Positions 10,377 through 19,501 of a DNA stretch of 64,000 bases are shown here, one piece after another. Both the position numbers and the translations under genes were made by a program. This DNA comes from Agaribacillus aureus (GTDB taxonomy: Bacteria > Bacteroidota > Bacteroidia > Cytophagales > Cyclobacteriaceae), in assembly GCA_030442055.1 (NCBI GenBank), contig JAUJEB010000013.1, positions 1 through 64,000 of the forward strand. Reading direction: 5' to 3'. Each line of letters begins with the position of its first letter. Within the stretch, counting starts at the first letter, position 1. The notes under the pieces are model-generated. The model ran no database searches. It was not told where the DNA came from and saw only the letters and a list, made by a program, of their open reading frames with translations.

Positions 10377-11309
10377 ATGAAAAAGTATGCCTTGAGTCTT
10401 TTAGTATTAATAGTTAATGCATTTCCGGCTTCTGCACAACAGTGGAGTCCTACGGGTAATAATCACACTACAGGAGGCCTGAGTTTAGGCACCAATTTTC
10501 CAGGATCTTCCGAAAAATTGCTGGTAACAACCTCCGGCAGTCAACGGGCAATAGCCTTGTTTGGCGCTAGTGGAAGTGGTACCGCAGGCATACTTTTCGA
10601 CGCGTCAAATGGTGACTGGGCAGGAAGCGATTACGGGAGTTTATTGCAACAAGATAATTTATCGATTGAATTGAATAATTACGGCACAAACCCTATTTAT
10701 TTAAGGACAAATCATCAAACCAGGCTTACCGTATCAGGAACCGGATTCATAGGCATAGGAAAAACAAATCCTAGTTTTGCACTGGATGTCACCAGAGCCA
10801 ATCAAAGTGTCGCCAGGTTTGAATCCACCGGTACCAACGCCGGGCCGGATGTCTTGATCATAGACAAAGACAATGCCAACGCAAGGGCTACGCTCCAAAT
10901 ACGGGGAAATGCCGGGGCTATTGAGTCACTATTCGTCGCAAGTAGTGGCAATGTTGGGATCGGTAACACCAATCCTATCTCCAAACTTGCTGTTAATGGA
11001 CAGATCAGAGCAACGGAGGTAAAGGTATTGGCAGATATCAGTGTCCCTGATTATGTTTTTGAAAATGATTATAAACTCCGGACATTGCAAGAAACCAAGG
11101 AATATATCTCTGTAAACAAACACCTCCCGGAGATCCCATCCGCTGCTGAAATCGAAGAGAACGGAATTGATCTCGGCGATATGAACATGAGACTTCTTAA
11201 GAAAATTGAGGAGCTAACACTTTATCAGATTGAGCTGTTAGAACGTTTGGAGTCCTTGGAAGCAACCAATCGAAAAATGGAAAAAAGGATCCGGCAACTG
11301 ATGGAGTAA
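10377..11309 (+). CDS. Secreted fibre-like protein with C-terminal coiled coil, function unknown
   Basis: This 310-residue exported protein has a clear signal peptide (cut after ASA, about residue 20). The central part is rich in Gly, Asn, Ser and Thr and contains repeated short motifs such as VGIGNTNP and IGIGKTNP, typical of beta-helical or fibre-like Bacteroidota surface proteins. The C-terminal 90 residues carry the common PDYVF...LPEIPSAAEI...NGIDLGDMN block and then a coiled coil (about 265-308) rich in Leu and Glu. Proteins with this tail are widespread in Bacteroidota and usually annotated as hypothetical or tail-fibre-like. A trimeric stalk built on the coiled coil is plausible but unproven. 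The gene stands alone after the SusCD terminator. Confidence 0.75.
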   Translation: MKKYALSLLVLIVNAFPASAQQWSPTGNNHTTGGLSLGTNFPGSSEKLLVTTSGSQRAIALFGASGSGTAGILFDASNGDWAGSDYGSLLQQDNLSIELNNYGTNPIYLRTNHQTRLTVSGTGFIGIGKTNPSFALDVTRANQSVARFESTGTNAGPDVLIIDKDNANARATLQIRGNAGAIESLFVASSGNVGIGNTNPISKLAVNGQIRATEVKVLADISVPDYVFENDYKLRTLQETKEYISVNKHLPEIPSAAEIEENGIDLGDMNMRLLKKIEELTLYQIELLERLESLEATNRKMEKRIRQLME

Positions 11310-11415
11310 AAGCATTATGGTATATGGCAAAAAAGCAAGGATTGGCATTCTCTTTCAGGGTACGGCAGTAAATAAAGGAATTGAAAATTTGATCGCCTAC
11401 ACGCTTCAACACTAC

Positions 11416-11604
11416 CGTCATCGCGAATCTCGCGTAGGCCCTGCGCATCAGCGATGAAGCGATCCATTAGCGATGAACCACCAAACCCTTCCTAACCATT
11501 GCACTCCAGGGACATCAGCTTAACTACGAGCAAAGTACAGCAGTGCAAGCCAGGGGATTGCTTCGGAACCATCGCCTTTGGCCTTCCCTTTCCTCGCAAA
11601 GACG
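11416..11604. repeat. Inverted dispersed-repeat-like element
   Basis: The left end reads CGTCATCGCGA and further in GATGAAGCGATCC. The right end, read on the other strand, starts CGTCTTTGCGAGG and further in CGAAGCAATCCCC. The two ends are therefore diverged inverted copies of the CGTCATTGCGAGG...GAAGCAATCC type of intergenic repeat known from many Bacteroidota and other genomes. It lies between two convergent genes and has no coding potential. It may be a non-autonomous, MITE-like remnant. Confidence 0.5.
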
Positions 11605-11625
11605 TTCACATTAAGTTGAAATGGG

Positions 11626-11661
11626 GGGTGTAGTAAATAATCGTGTAAAAGCCTTACACCC
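11626..11661. repeat. Nested hairpins between convergent genes
   Basis: GGGTGTA (11626-11632) pairs with TACACCC (11655-11661). Nested inside is GTGTAA (11643-11648) with TTACAC (11654-11659). The structures compete. They lie 46 bp beyond the stop of the minus-strand PqaA-like gene and could act as its weak terminator, though no good T tract follows. Confidence 0.3.
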
Positions 11662-11706
11662 AGCCTAACCAATGCCCCATACGGAAGATAGCTAAGTCTA
11701 TAGCAA

Positions 11707-13062
11707 TTATTCCATAAAAATCTGATGATCGTCCATCACAAACATGCGGGTGCTCTTTGTATACTTACCGCCGTTTGGACCCTCATATTTCAGATCAAGG
11801 TAGAAGGCCCTGTATCCGGCTCTGGGAAAGGCCAGGGAGGTGTTTATGGTATTGGTGTTCCCCTTTTCGACGTGGTCAAAAGACCAGTGCTCATCTCTAA
11901 AATCCCTGTCCCTGGAATCGGTATACCAAAGATATGCTCCAACCAGCTTATCGGGTGTTACGGTTACTTCCAGGGAAGCGCCACTGTCCGTCTGGTTAAC
12001 TTCCCAATCACATAACGGTCTGTCACCCTTTTTCATAGTATTTCCCCAAAAAGCACTTAACGCTTTTAACGTCTCCCGCTTGTTACCCAATCCATGACCA
12101 GCATTAGGCACGTAATGAATAAAATTATCACCTGGAATATCGTCAAAATACTTTTTCACAGCATCGACCGGCCAGTATTCGTCGTTGGTACCAATAAATA
12201 GCATTTTGGGCATGGTAAGCTGTTTTCTATAGGAGTATGGATCAACCATGGTAGTAATCGCCTTGCCACTTTCTGTATTGACAGATTGTGGAATTTCCAG
12301 TTTTACGTAATCTTCTATTTGGATACTATATTCCTTCCATACCTCAATTTGATATTCCAGGCTTGCCGGCATGTTAAGCACATCGATCACCATAGGCGCT
12401 ATGGCGGCCACGCGTTTGTCGCTGGCCCCGGTTAACCAGGTAGTCCAACCCCTTTTGGATGCCCCGGAAACAACGAAGGAGCTAATTTTTTGCCTTAACT
12501 CTTTTTTAGAAAATTCCTGCACCGCATCCATAGCGCGAATGGCGCTTTTTGTCATGGGAAACAACAGCGGCCAGGTGTAATCACCATCTTTCTTGAAATT
12601 ATGCAATGTATATGAAATCAACTGATCTTCAACCAGCTCACCATACAGCGGTTGATTGGGTGTTTGTTTCAATACGGCCAATACCGCCTTGTTATCTGTC
12701 ACCATATCACTGAGAGCCCAAAGAAATGCATCATTGTTACTTCCCCATCTGGGACTGCCATCTTTTACTTTTCCGCCGGTGATAAACAGTAAGGCGTTGT
12801 CGTGATCCACTTTTTCAGGCACCAGTATGATCAGCTGATGTACCCAAACGATATCACGCCAGGTCTGTGAAGTTAATAGTAAATTATATCCTTTCACGGT
12901 ACCCAGTTGAAAGCTGTCCTTGATTTTCCACTGGTAAGATTTATCCTTATTATTTAAATAACTTTTAAGGGCAGATTCCGGTGTTACTGAAGACTGTGCG
13001 TAAATCTCTTTTGTACCCAAAAACAGGAGGAGCGTCAGCAAAGATATTTTAGTAATGCTCAT
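11707..13062 (-). CDS. PhoPQ-activated pathogenicity-related (PqaA-type) secreted hydrolase
   Basis: This 451-residue exported alpha/beta-hydrolase belongs to the PhoPQ-activated pathogenicity-related family (Salmonella PqaA type). The start at 13062 gives a compact signal peptide (cut before Gln23); a start at 13083 would add seven residues. The likely nucleophile is the Ser of GASKRGW (about residue 202), followed by IAPMVIDVLNM. GTNDEYW and NAGHGLG supply the candidate Asp and His of the triad. The C-terminal 100 residues look like a beta-sandwich. The family's substrate is not established; hydrolysis of peptide or ester bonds is assumed from the fold. It lies downstream of the sialidase-like genes on the same strand but is separated from them by 195 bp. 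Confidence 0.85.
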   Translation of the reverse strand: MSITKISLLTLLLFLGTKEIYAQSSVTPESALKSYLNNKDKSYQWKIKDSFQLGTVKGYNLLLTSQTWRDIVWVHQLIILVPEKVDHDNALLFITGGKVKDGSPRWGSNNDAFLWALSDMVTDNKAVLAVLKQTPNQPLYGELVEDQLISYTLHNFKKDGDYTWPLLFPMTKSAIRAMDAVQEFSKKELRQKISSFVVSGASKRGWTTWLTGASDKRVAAIAPMVIDVLNMPASLEYQIEVWKEYSIQIEDYVKLEIPQSVNTESGKAITTMVDPYSYRKQLTMPKMLFIGTNDEYWPVDAVKKYFDDIPGDNFIHYVPNAGHGLGNKRETLKALSAFWGNTMKKGDRPLCDWEVNQTDSGASLEVTVTPDKLVGAYLWYTDSRDRDFRDEHWSFDHVEKGNTNTINTSLAFPRAGYRAFYLDLKYEGPNGGKYTKSTRMFVMDDHQIFME

Positions 13063-13155
13063 GGTAAATATTATTAAAGTCAAATGATGATCTTACCTTT
13101 AAACTAGGATAGAAATAAGTCTTTTGAAAGTTTTTAATCTGCAATTTAAAAGCAA

Positions 13156-13170
13156 GGTTAAAATACAATA
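13156..13170. promoter_or_regulatory. 15-mer shared with the larE promoter region
   Basis: GGTTAAAATACAATA occurs here, about 95 bp upstream of the PqaA-like start, and identically at 22655-22669 upstream of larE. Partial similarity continues for about ten more bases. It may be an operator or part of a promoter. Confidence 0.25.
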
Positions 13171-13257
13171 TAAAATAGTTGGTTAAGCATAGATACCCCG
13201 CCCAAAATCTCAATGATCCTGAAATCTGACGATTATTTTATTGTTTTGTAACCAGGC

Positions 13258-14517
13258 TTAAGATGGCAGCTTATAAACGTGAATGGAGATATAGGAGATC
13301 ACCAACAACACCACTATCAATCCGGCATAAAGCCAGGGTAACCGCTGAAATTCTTTCCTTTCAGCTACCGTGCCTACTTCCTGTTTTCTCACAAAATACC
13401 AACTAAAAAAGATCGCGATCACCATCGGTAAATACCAATGGACGGAGTTACCCATATCTATTGGCATCTTAAAAATTCCTTTGACCAAATACACAAAAAG
13501 AAGATAATTTACAAGTAACAGTGATAATAAAACCTGACTTTTCACCTGGGTAGTTAGCCTGGCAGCAATCCAAATGCTATATGCAACAATAGCAAAAATC
13601 AGCATCAGTGCCAGGGCTGTTATTTGTTGAGCAAGCACAAAACTCCCGGTGGGCTTCAGGTCAAGGCGTTCGGCCAGTTCCACCATCGATTCCGAATCAA
13701 AGGCATTCACATAAACGGTAAACGGAATAACCAGAAAGGCTAAAATTAACGAAACCCGGTTGTTGAAAGACGAGACGTTACTGCTGGTATCCCACCGGCT
13801 GGTAGCAATAGCGTAAGCCATGGCCACTCCCCCGCAAAATCCCAGGGTAAACTCCATCACATTCCACCAGTTAAACGCCGGACCAAGCGCTCCACCGGTT
13901 ACCTTGATAAAATCTCCAAAGGCAAAACCAAAACCCGCTCCCAAAGCAGCGTAAAGCGCTACCCTTAACGAATTAGTAAAACCATTCCTTTTAAAATACC
14001 AGAATAACGCCGCAGAAGCCCCAAAGCACGCCGCCCAAAGTTCTGACCGCGGTGGGGTCATCAGCCATTCCAACTGATAAATAAGCAGTCCCCAGCTTAA
14101 ATAAGCCCCGGCCACCATTTGTGTAATTAAGGCCGCCCAATCCGGTTTTTTATGCGCCGAGGATTCAAGTCCCAATCCGGTAAAGCCACCTCCAATAAAA
14201 CCATAAAGCGCACCGATAAGCGCCAGCATGGTGTATCCGTAAGCGCCTGTGCCAAAGTCAACGGTATTGGTATAGCCAATTACTTTACCGTAGCTCATCA
14301 TACCGCCTACCCCCCACCCTATAGCACTTAAAAAAGCGATAAGCGGCGCCTTCTGATTCCAGTCCTGGCGATTAAAAATGACAATTACGGCCAGCCCCCC
14401 AATGCCTCCGGCCCATGCCGCACCCCACTCATGGCCAAAGCTTCCGCGAATAGCCCAGGCGAGACCCAGGTTTAAACCAACAAAAATAACAGTGTAAAAT
14501 TTGTTCATAGTTTTCAT
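13258..14517 (-). CDS. Polytopic membrane protein of unknown function
   Basis: This 419-residue integral membrane protein has about 11 predicted hydrophobic helices separated by short loops. It begins with a Gly/Ala-rich segment (AIRGSFGHEWGAAWAGG) and has further small-residue-rich helices near GALYGFIGGGFTGLGLE. I do not recognise a family. Its start overlaps the stop of the sialidase-like gene by 4 bp (ATGA), and a GGAGAT ribosome-binding site lies inside the end of that gene, so the two are translationally coupled. By position it could transport or sense a product of the sialidase-like and propeller lipoproteins, which is inference only. Confidence 0.8.
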   Translation of the reverse strand: MKTMNKFYTVIFVGLNLGLAWAIRGSFGHEWGAAWAGGIGGLAVIVIFNRQDWNQKAPLIAFLSAIGWGVGGMMSYGKVIGYTNTVDFGTGAYGYTMLALIGALYGFIGGGFTGLGLESSAHKKPDWAALITQMVAGAYLSWGLLIYQLEWLMTPPRSELWAACFGASAALFWYFKRNGFTNSLRVALYAALGAGFGFAFGDFIKVTGGALGPAFNWWNVMEFTLGFCGGVAMAYAIATSRWDTSSNVSSFNNRVSLILAFLVIPFTVYVNAFDSESMVELAERLDLKPTGSFVLAQQITALALMLIFAIVAYSIWIAARLTTQVKSQVLLSLLLVNYLLFVYLVKGIFKMPIDMGNSVHWYLPMVIAIFFSWYFVRKQEVGTVAERKEFQRLPWLYAGLIVVLLVISYISIHVYKLPS

Positions 14518-15881
14518 GGTTGATCTCCTTTCATTACCCAGGCTTCGTTAAAAACTGCATATTTAATGGTTTCACCCTTCGGGCTTTCTTTTTCACGGGA
14601 TGTAAAACTATAGACCACATGAATCCGGTCGTCGCGGCCCTGGATCACCGATGGGTAGGCCCCGGTCGATGCTATCTCCTTTTCGCGGACATCCAGCTCC
14701 AGGTGGCGGACATAATCCCATGTCTCCCCTTCATTGGTGGAAATCGAAATGGCCAGCGAATGGCGCCCATCCTCGGTATCGTTATTGGCAAGCACCCAAT
14801 GACCATTGGACAAGGTAACAATATCCGATCCTGCGCCGGGATTTGGTATATCCGTATCCTCCACATCACTCCAGGTCATTCCGTCATCGGAGGAGCTGCT
14901 CACCTGCAGCCGGTACGGCGGAGGACCATTGTCTCTCATGAAACTTACCATATCCCCGTTTTTCCTGAACGCGATGGCGGGTTGTATATTTTCGATACCC
15001 ACCAGGGGATCACTAAATTGCCAGTGTTTGCCTCCGTCGTCAGTAATGGCCATGATTGAAAATCCGAAGTTATCGGAGTAAAGCGGCAACACAATCCGGC
15101 CATTGCCTGTGATTACAGCCTTATTTTTAGTTTGCCAGCCAATCCGGCGCATAAGTGGAAATCCCATTTTTTGGCTGGTCCGGTTTCCTACACTATCATA
15201 TAAATAGCCATTGTACATCATGTCCTCCCCCTTTGCTTTGGATAATCTGTCGGCACGCCACCAATCCCACATTTTCTTTGCTTCCATGTTTGCGGCTATT
15301 AATGACTTGTTTTTAGCCTCAAAGGCTTTTAACTGCCTTTCGACAGCAGCTACAAATTTATCATTAGGTTGAATGCCCCGTTCTGTCGAGCTTCCCGGCT
15401 TAACGAGTATGATATCCTGCCAGCTCCAGACCGGGGCCTCCGCACCCAAATAATCCTCACTGATCCTGTATTTTGGCAGTGAGCTTTCCCATAGATTGGC
15501 AATTACAGGATACCACACCAACCACAACCGGTCCACCCCATCAATAAATAGCACAGGGTTAACATCGGGAAATCCGGGGGTGTCTGCCATCAAAAAAGGT
15601 TTGCTCCAGGCCGAGGCGCCATTTTTGAGCCTGGCACCCATTATTACCACATCGTCCGCCCAACGCTCTCCCGAACCCTGAAACCAGGCTGTAAGCAGGT
15701 CGCCGTTTGACAATTCAACAATGGTAGAGCCGTGGGTATGGTCTTTTGTCCTGGGAAACAATTCGGTGGTTTCACAAAAAGCCGCCTGCTCATCAGTTGC
15801 AGCCTGATCGGCAAGGTCAGTGCAACCGCTGGTGAAAATTGAAACAAAGATGGTAAGCAGTGTAATTATTCTATTCATCAT
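14514..15881 (-). CDS. Sialidase-like (BNR/Asp-box) lipoprotein
   Basis: This 455-residue lipoprotein has a lipidated Cys20 after the hydrophobic leader (TSGC). The mature part is a beta-propeller of the predicted neuraminidase/BNR group. Asp-box signatures are visible: AITDDGGKHWQF, SSSDDGMTWSDV and SISTNEGETWDY. The N-terminal block around PRTKDHTHGSTIVEL and the later RDNGPPPYRLQ resemble this group more than true GH33 sialidases, and I cannot identify the full catalytic Arg triad. A sialic acid substrate is therefore unproven; rhamnose- or uronate-linked glycans are alternatives. Its start overlaps the preceding gene by 11 bp. Confidence 0.82.
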   Translation of the reverse strand: MMNRIITLLTIFVSIFTSGCTDLADQAATDEQAAFCETTELFPRTKDHTHGSTIVELSNGDLLTAWFQGSGERWADDVVIMGARLKNGASAWSKPFLMADTPGFPDVNPVLFIDGVDRLWLVWYPVIANLWESSLPKYRISEDYLGAEAPVWSWQDIILVKPGSSTERGIQPNDKFVAAVERQLKAFEAKNKSLIAANMEAKKMWDWWRADRLSKAKGEDMMYNGYLYDSVGNRTSQKMGFPLMRRIGWQTKNKAVITGNGRIVLPLYSDNFGFSIMAITDDGGKHWQFSDPLVGIENIQPAIAFRKNGDMVSFMRDNGPPPYRLQVSSSSDDGMTWSDVEDTDIPNPGAGSDIVTLSNGHWVLANNDTEDGRHSLAISISTNEGETWDYVRHLELDVREKEIASTGAYPSVIQGRDDRIHVVYSFTSREKESPKGETIKYAVFNEAWVMKGDQP

Positions 15882-17256
15882 GACATATTTTGTTCAATTG
15901 ATCCATGTTAACCGGCAACACATATATCTGGGTATACGCAGTATCTTCAGTGGGATGTGGGGTTTTGATGTTGTAGGCCAACATATTGCCATCCGGTGAA
16001 ACAACCAGAGCGGTTCGCTCCAACGCATCGTTTGTCAGCCAGATGCTGGTTCCAAAAGCATTTTCTTCTCCCACATAGGTGGCAACGATATCACCGTCGG
16101 CAACGGCAAAAACCCAATTATTCCCCGGATGCCACCGAACGCAGGAAGCATCCGTATCAAAATCAGTAACCTGCCTGGGTTGTAATTCGGGATCAGGAGC
16201 CCAGTCGCTTCCGTTTTCGGGAACGACGAATACCTGCCTGATACCAGCTGTATCCATTCCGAAATAGGCAATTCGTTTTCCATCATTAGATCCCCTGACG
16301 ATACCACCGGCCCAGTCGCTATGGGTAATTCTCCTGATGACAATGCCTTCCGGAGGTTCCGGATAGGTAATAGCATCGCCGGATACCGCAGTAGTTATGT
16401 CAACGTTATCCGGAATTTCCGCTGTGAATAAAGCTTGTTCATAATCAACCCCGTTTTCCGCGCGGACTTTTCCAATAAAAGCTCTTTTTTTACCTTCCTT
16501 ATCTACCCACGAATCATCCCATGCCTTTTCAAGTTCACCTGGTGCTGATTCACCTTTGGGCGCAGGCTTGACCAATATCGCAAACAAATGACTGTACCCT
16601 TCAGGAGCGTCCTTGCTGGCTACCATAAAACCAATGGTCCGGTCATAATTTTGCAATAAATAGTCGTCATAGGTAAATCCTATTCTTTGTCCGTTCCGGG
16701 TGTATTCATGTCTGTGTGTACCTCCCCGATGTGCTCCGAAAATGGTTTTTCCACTGGTATTGATGTCTCGCATATCAAGCCTGGTCAGCTGTCCCTTGCC
16801 CCCTGCATCAACGGTTACACCCGTGCGATTCCTGATGGTATAATGTCCCCGTTCATCCACTTCCTCAAGAAAAGGACCATGTATAAAAACAACCTTTTGA
16901 TCAATCGGATGCCACGATACCGCTGCCACTCCGGGCGCAGCCTGCTCCCCCGTGACCGAGGGCGGTTCCCATAGTACCGTTTCAACGCCCGTAGCCACGG
17001 CGACTTTCTCAATCGATTTGCAGTTCGCGAGGTTGTTGTTATAAACCGTACCGCGGGTATCGTAGCACAAATAACTGCCGTCGGGAGAAAAATTATCATT
17101 ATTATCCAGGGCATGGTGCTTGGCACTATGGGTAATTTGAGTGTGCGATGACAACAGCAGCATTTTTCCTTCCCTGTTAATATTAGATTGGCAGCCGGGC
17201 AGCATGGCAACAATTATTCCGGACAAAGCCCATGTTAGTGTTTGTTTGAACGACAT
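15871..17256 (-). CDS. YidR/DUF3748-like beta-propeller lipoprotein
   Basis: This 461-residue protein starts at 17256 so as to place a lipoprotein signal (MLPGC, Cys22) at the N-terminus; an upstream in-frame ATG at 17319 would add 21 residues without a sensible signal. The body has WD40/TolB-like blades such as NDNFSPDGSYLCYD and LVVSPDGNMLAYN, and the HPIDQKVVFIHGPF region characteristic of the DUF3748 family (E. coli YidR). Related oligogalacturonate-lyase-like propellers exist, but I see no clear catalytic residues. It is the first gene of the overlapping minus-strand trio with the sialidase-like and membrane proteins. Function unknown. Confidence 0.75.
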   Translation of the reverse strand: MSFKQTLTWALSGIIVAMLPGCQSNINREGKMLLLSSHTQITHSAKHHALDNNDNFSPDGSYLCYDTRGTVYNNNLANCKSIEKVAVATGVETVLWEPPSVTGEQAAPGVAAVSWHPIDQKVVFIHGPFLEEVDERGHYTIRNRTGVTVDAGGKGQLTRLDMRDINTSGKTIFGAHRGGTHRHEYTRNGQRIGFTYDDYLLQNYDRTIGFMVASKDAPEGYSHLFAILVKPAPKGESAPGELEKAWDDSWVDKEGKKRAFIGKVRAENGVDYEQALFTAEIPDNVDITTAVSGDAITYPEPPEGIVIRRITHSDWAGGIVRGSNDGKRIAYFGMDTAGIRQVFVVPENGSDWAPDPELQPRQVTDFDTDASCVRWHPGNNWVFAVADGDIVATYVGEENAFGTSIWLTNDALERTALVVSPDGNMLAYNIKTPHPTEDTAYTQIYVLPVNMDQLNKICHDE

Positions 17257-17493
17257 CAGATCATGAGTGGCAAAATAAGAAATTTGATTCAACCAGCCGT
17301 CAGCAGGTTTCCGAACCAATCATTCAAAGGTCAACCGGATGCAAATAAATGACGAAATTCGGGCGATTGCCTCTCCCTTTCTGTTTAATTTGCATTGTTT
17401 TTTAACAATCCAAACCGTACAATAAGACAGGATAAATGAAAAGTTTTTCCTGACTAACTTATTTTTAATGACGTGCCGTAGGGATGCTATTCA

Positions 17494-18369
17494 CTATCGA
17501 AAGCTTTTTCGGTAATCTGACGGTGTCTTGTTCATAACGACTTTGAACTGATGATTGAAATTTGCAAGATTATTATATCCGCTTTCAAAACATATAGCCG
17601 TTATCTGCTTATCGGTCTCAGCCAGCAATTTTGCCGCTAACCCGATCCTTACGCTTTTCACATATTGGGAAAAAGTTTTGTTGGTCTTTCTTTTAAAATA
17701 TCTTGAAAATGAACCCGGAGCCATACAAAGAAGTTCTGCCGCATCATTCAGGCTAATGGTATTCTGGATATTTTTAAATACGTATTCATACACTTTGTTG
17801 ACCCTGTCAATGTCTTTAGAAAAGACCGTGGGATTTCCCGAATTGTCCGACAGGTACTCAATATCGTCCGATTTGAGTACTAAATTAAAAATTTGAAGCA
17901 GCTCAATATAACTCTCAAGTCCGTCAAGCGTTATCAGATTTTCCAACCTCGCTTTTATTTGAGGCAACATTTTCCCTTTGACCCAAATGCCGCTGTTTGC
18001 CTGCTTTAAAAGCTCTTTTACCTTTTCGAGTTCAGGCACATTAAAAAAACCTGAGTTAATTACATTTTCATAAAAATGTATCACCACGCACGTGGACTCC
18101 AGGTTTTTGCTTTGGTCTCCCAACTCCCAGCAATGGGCGAGATCCGGACCAATTATTACCAGATCATTATCTTCAAAACTTGAGATATTGTTGCCAACAA
18201 TTCGTCTCCCGGCGCCAGATAGTACGTAGTTCAACTCATAATTTTTATGGGAATGCATCCGCGGCGATTGAATACCTTTTTGACCTACTTTTTTGGCGAT
18301 AAATGAGTGCTTGTGGGGAACTAATATTTTATCGTATACAAATTCCATATTGTAAGTAATTTGACCCAA
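17494..18369 (-). CDS. AraC family transcriptional regulator with cupin sensor domain
   Basis: This 291-residue regulator has an N-terminal cupin-like effector domain (about residues 30-110, with MHSHKNYELNYVLSG and a GPDLAHCW segment). The C-terminal AraC DNA-binding domain (about 190-290) has two helix-turn-helix motifs, including AAELLCMAPGSFSRYFKR and ICFESGYNNLANFNHQFK. An alternative start seven codons downstream (18348) is possible. Such regulators usually control neighbouring sugar-utilisation genes. Candidates here are the minus-strand trio 174-237 bp downstream and the divergent MBL/aldolase genes. The effector is unknown. Confidence 0.92.
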   Translation of the reverse strand: MGQITYNMEFVYDKILVPHKHSFIAKKVGQKGIQSPRMHSHKNYELNYVLSGAGRRIVGNNISSFEDNDLVIIGPDLAHCWELGDQSKNLESTCVVIHFYENVINSGFFNVPELEKVKELLKQANSGIWVKGKMLPQIKARLENLITLDGLESYIELLQIFNLVLKSDDIEYLSDNSGNPTVFSKDIDRVNKVYEYVFKNIQNTISLNDAAELLCMAPGSFSRYFKRKTNKTFSQYVKSVRIGLAAKLLAETDKQITAICFESGYNNLANFNHQFKVVMNKTPSDYRKSFR

Positions 18370-18707
18370 AAAATCTCATAATGAAAAACCTTTTAACTAA
18401 TGGGTTAAAATTGCATCATTATAAGTGTAAGAATAAAAGTAATGAAAAAGTTAAGAACTTTCAATTTCCACCCCCCCTCCCAGCGTTAATAAATCTTTAA
18501 TAAATCGAAAAACCATCGGAAATTGACAGAAATGCACAAGCGCAAGCACAGTGAAATTTGGTTATTTGCAATCTTTGGGTTTGAAACAGGCTTCCCCGGG
18601 TCGGTAAAAATTGATGGCATCCGTCATGAAAATATCAAATTTATCATTAGCATTAAATTCCTTAAGATCATCGTTTTTTACCATTACGGCCTTTGCTCCC
18701 GTGGAAA
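18370..18707. promoter_or_regulatory. Divergent control region of the AraC gene and MBL operon
   Basis: This spacer contains TTTTAAC-N6-GTTAAAA (18391-18410), a perfect inverted repeat just upstream of the AraC gene. It also has TTAATAAATC repeated in tandem (18486-18495 and 18497-18506), an 11-bp period of the sort AraC proteins can bind. A run of eight or so C residues (about 18470-18478) separates them. A 62-codon open frame (18523-18711) has no protein-like features and was not called. Confidence 0.35.
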
Positions 18708-19469
18708 ATGAGCAAATCAAGTCATTTATTTTCCCTTATTACCAACAGAATAGCCGTGCAATTACTTAAAGCATTATACCAGGTAGGCGGGGACATGATT
18801 GGACTCACCTTTGATGGAAAGGATGCCGCCTATAATGATGGAAATACCTATATTCTTGAAACGCCGGAAGGGCTTATTCTCTTCGATGCGGGTTGTGGTG
18901 ATACGCTGGACCAAATATTTGAAAATATGCGATACTGGCAATTGAACCCCGACGACATTCGTTATTGCCTCCTGACACATGCCCACTTTGATCATGCGGG
19001 AGGCGGGCACCTGCTGGCAAAACAAGGTGTCAAAATTATGGCAAATGCTGAGGTAGCAGATGCGGTAGCCAGCGGTGACGATCGCACGTGCCCGTATCTT
19101 TATCACAAAACCTTCATACCTTTTCAGGTAGCAGAGGTCATTGCCGATAACTGCAAATTTGAACTATTGGGTATCGAATTTGAAGCCATGCACTTACCGG
19201 GACACAGCCAGGGCTGCACCGCCTTCTTTTTCAAGCATGAAAACAGGCGGATAGTCGTTAGCGGCGATATCATTGGTACACTACTGGATGGCTACCATGG
19301 CTGGAGCGGATCCATTGATTTTGATAAGGAAACTTATATTAAATCTTTGCATAAATTTTCAAAAATAGATACCGATATGATGTTGCCCGGTCACGGAACT
19401 GTCTATTTCCATAAGCCACGCCGACGCGTGGAAGAAGCTTTTAACCATGCCCTATGTGAATGGCGGTGA
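18708..19469 (+). CDS. Metallo-beta-lactamase-fold hydrolase
   Basis: This cytoplasmic MBL-fold protein of 253 residues (or 258 if it starts at 18693) has the metal-binding motif HAHFDH at about residues 91-96. Further ligand-bearing segments are LPGHSQGC, VVSGDIIG and the final LPGHG. The fold hydrolyses thioesters, lactones, phosphodiesters or similar bonds; the lactonase or glyoxalase-II-like layout is the closest match by eye. It lacks a signal peptide. It is followed 32 bp later by an HpaI-type aldolase with a strong ribosome-binding site, suggesting the two act in one pathway, perhaps opening a sugar lactone before aldol cleavage, which is inference. Confidence 0.85.
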   Translation: MSKSSHLFSLITNRIAVQLLKALYQVGGDMIGLTFDGKDAAYNDGNTYILETPEGLILFDAGCGDTLDQIFENMRYWQLNPDDIRYCLLTHAHFDHAGGGHLLAKQGVKIMANAEVADAVASGDDRTCPYLYHKTFIPFQVAEVIADNCKFELLGIEFEAMHLPGHSQGCTAFFFKHENRRIVVSGDIIGTLLDGYHGWSGSIDFDKETYIKSLHKFSKIDTDMMLPGHGTVYFHKPRRRVEEAFNHALCEWR

Positions 19470-19487
19470 TGACTACATTATAAACAG

Positions 19488-19494
19488 AAAGGAG
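19488..19494 (+). promoter_or_regulatory. Strong Shine-Dalgarno site of the aldolase gene
   Basis: AAAGGAG lies 7 bp before the ATG at 19502. Shine-Dalgarno sequences this good are uncommon in this window, so the site fixes the start and suggests high translation of the aldolase. Confidence 0.8.
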
Positions 19495-19501
19495 AATTGC
19501 T

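Noticed and set aside
14514-15881. True GH33 sialidase
   Set aside because: Asp boxes are present but I could not identify the full catalytic Arg triad, so only a sialidase-like call is made.
18523-18711. A 62-codon frame between the AraC and MBL genes
   Set aside because: It runs into the MBL start, has no start signal, and lies in a region with operator-like repeats.
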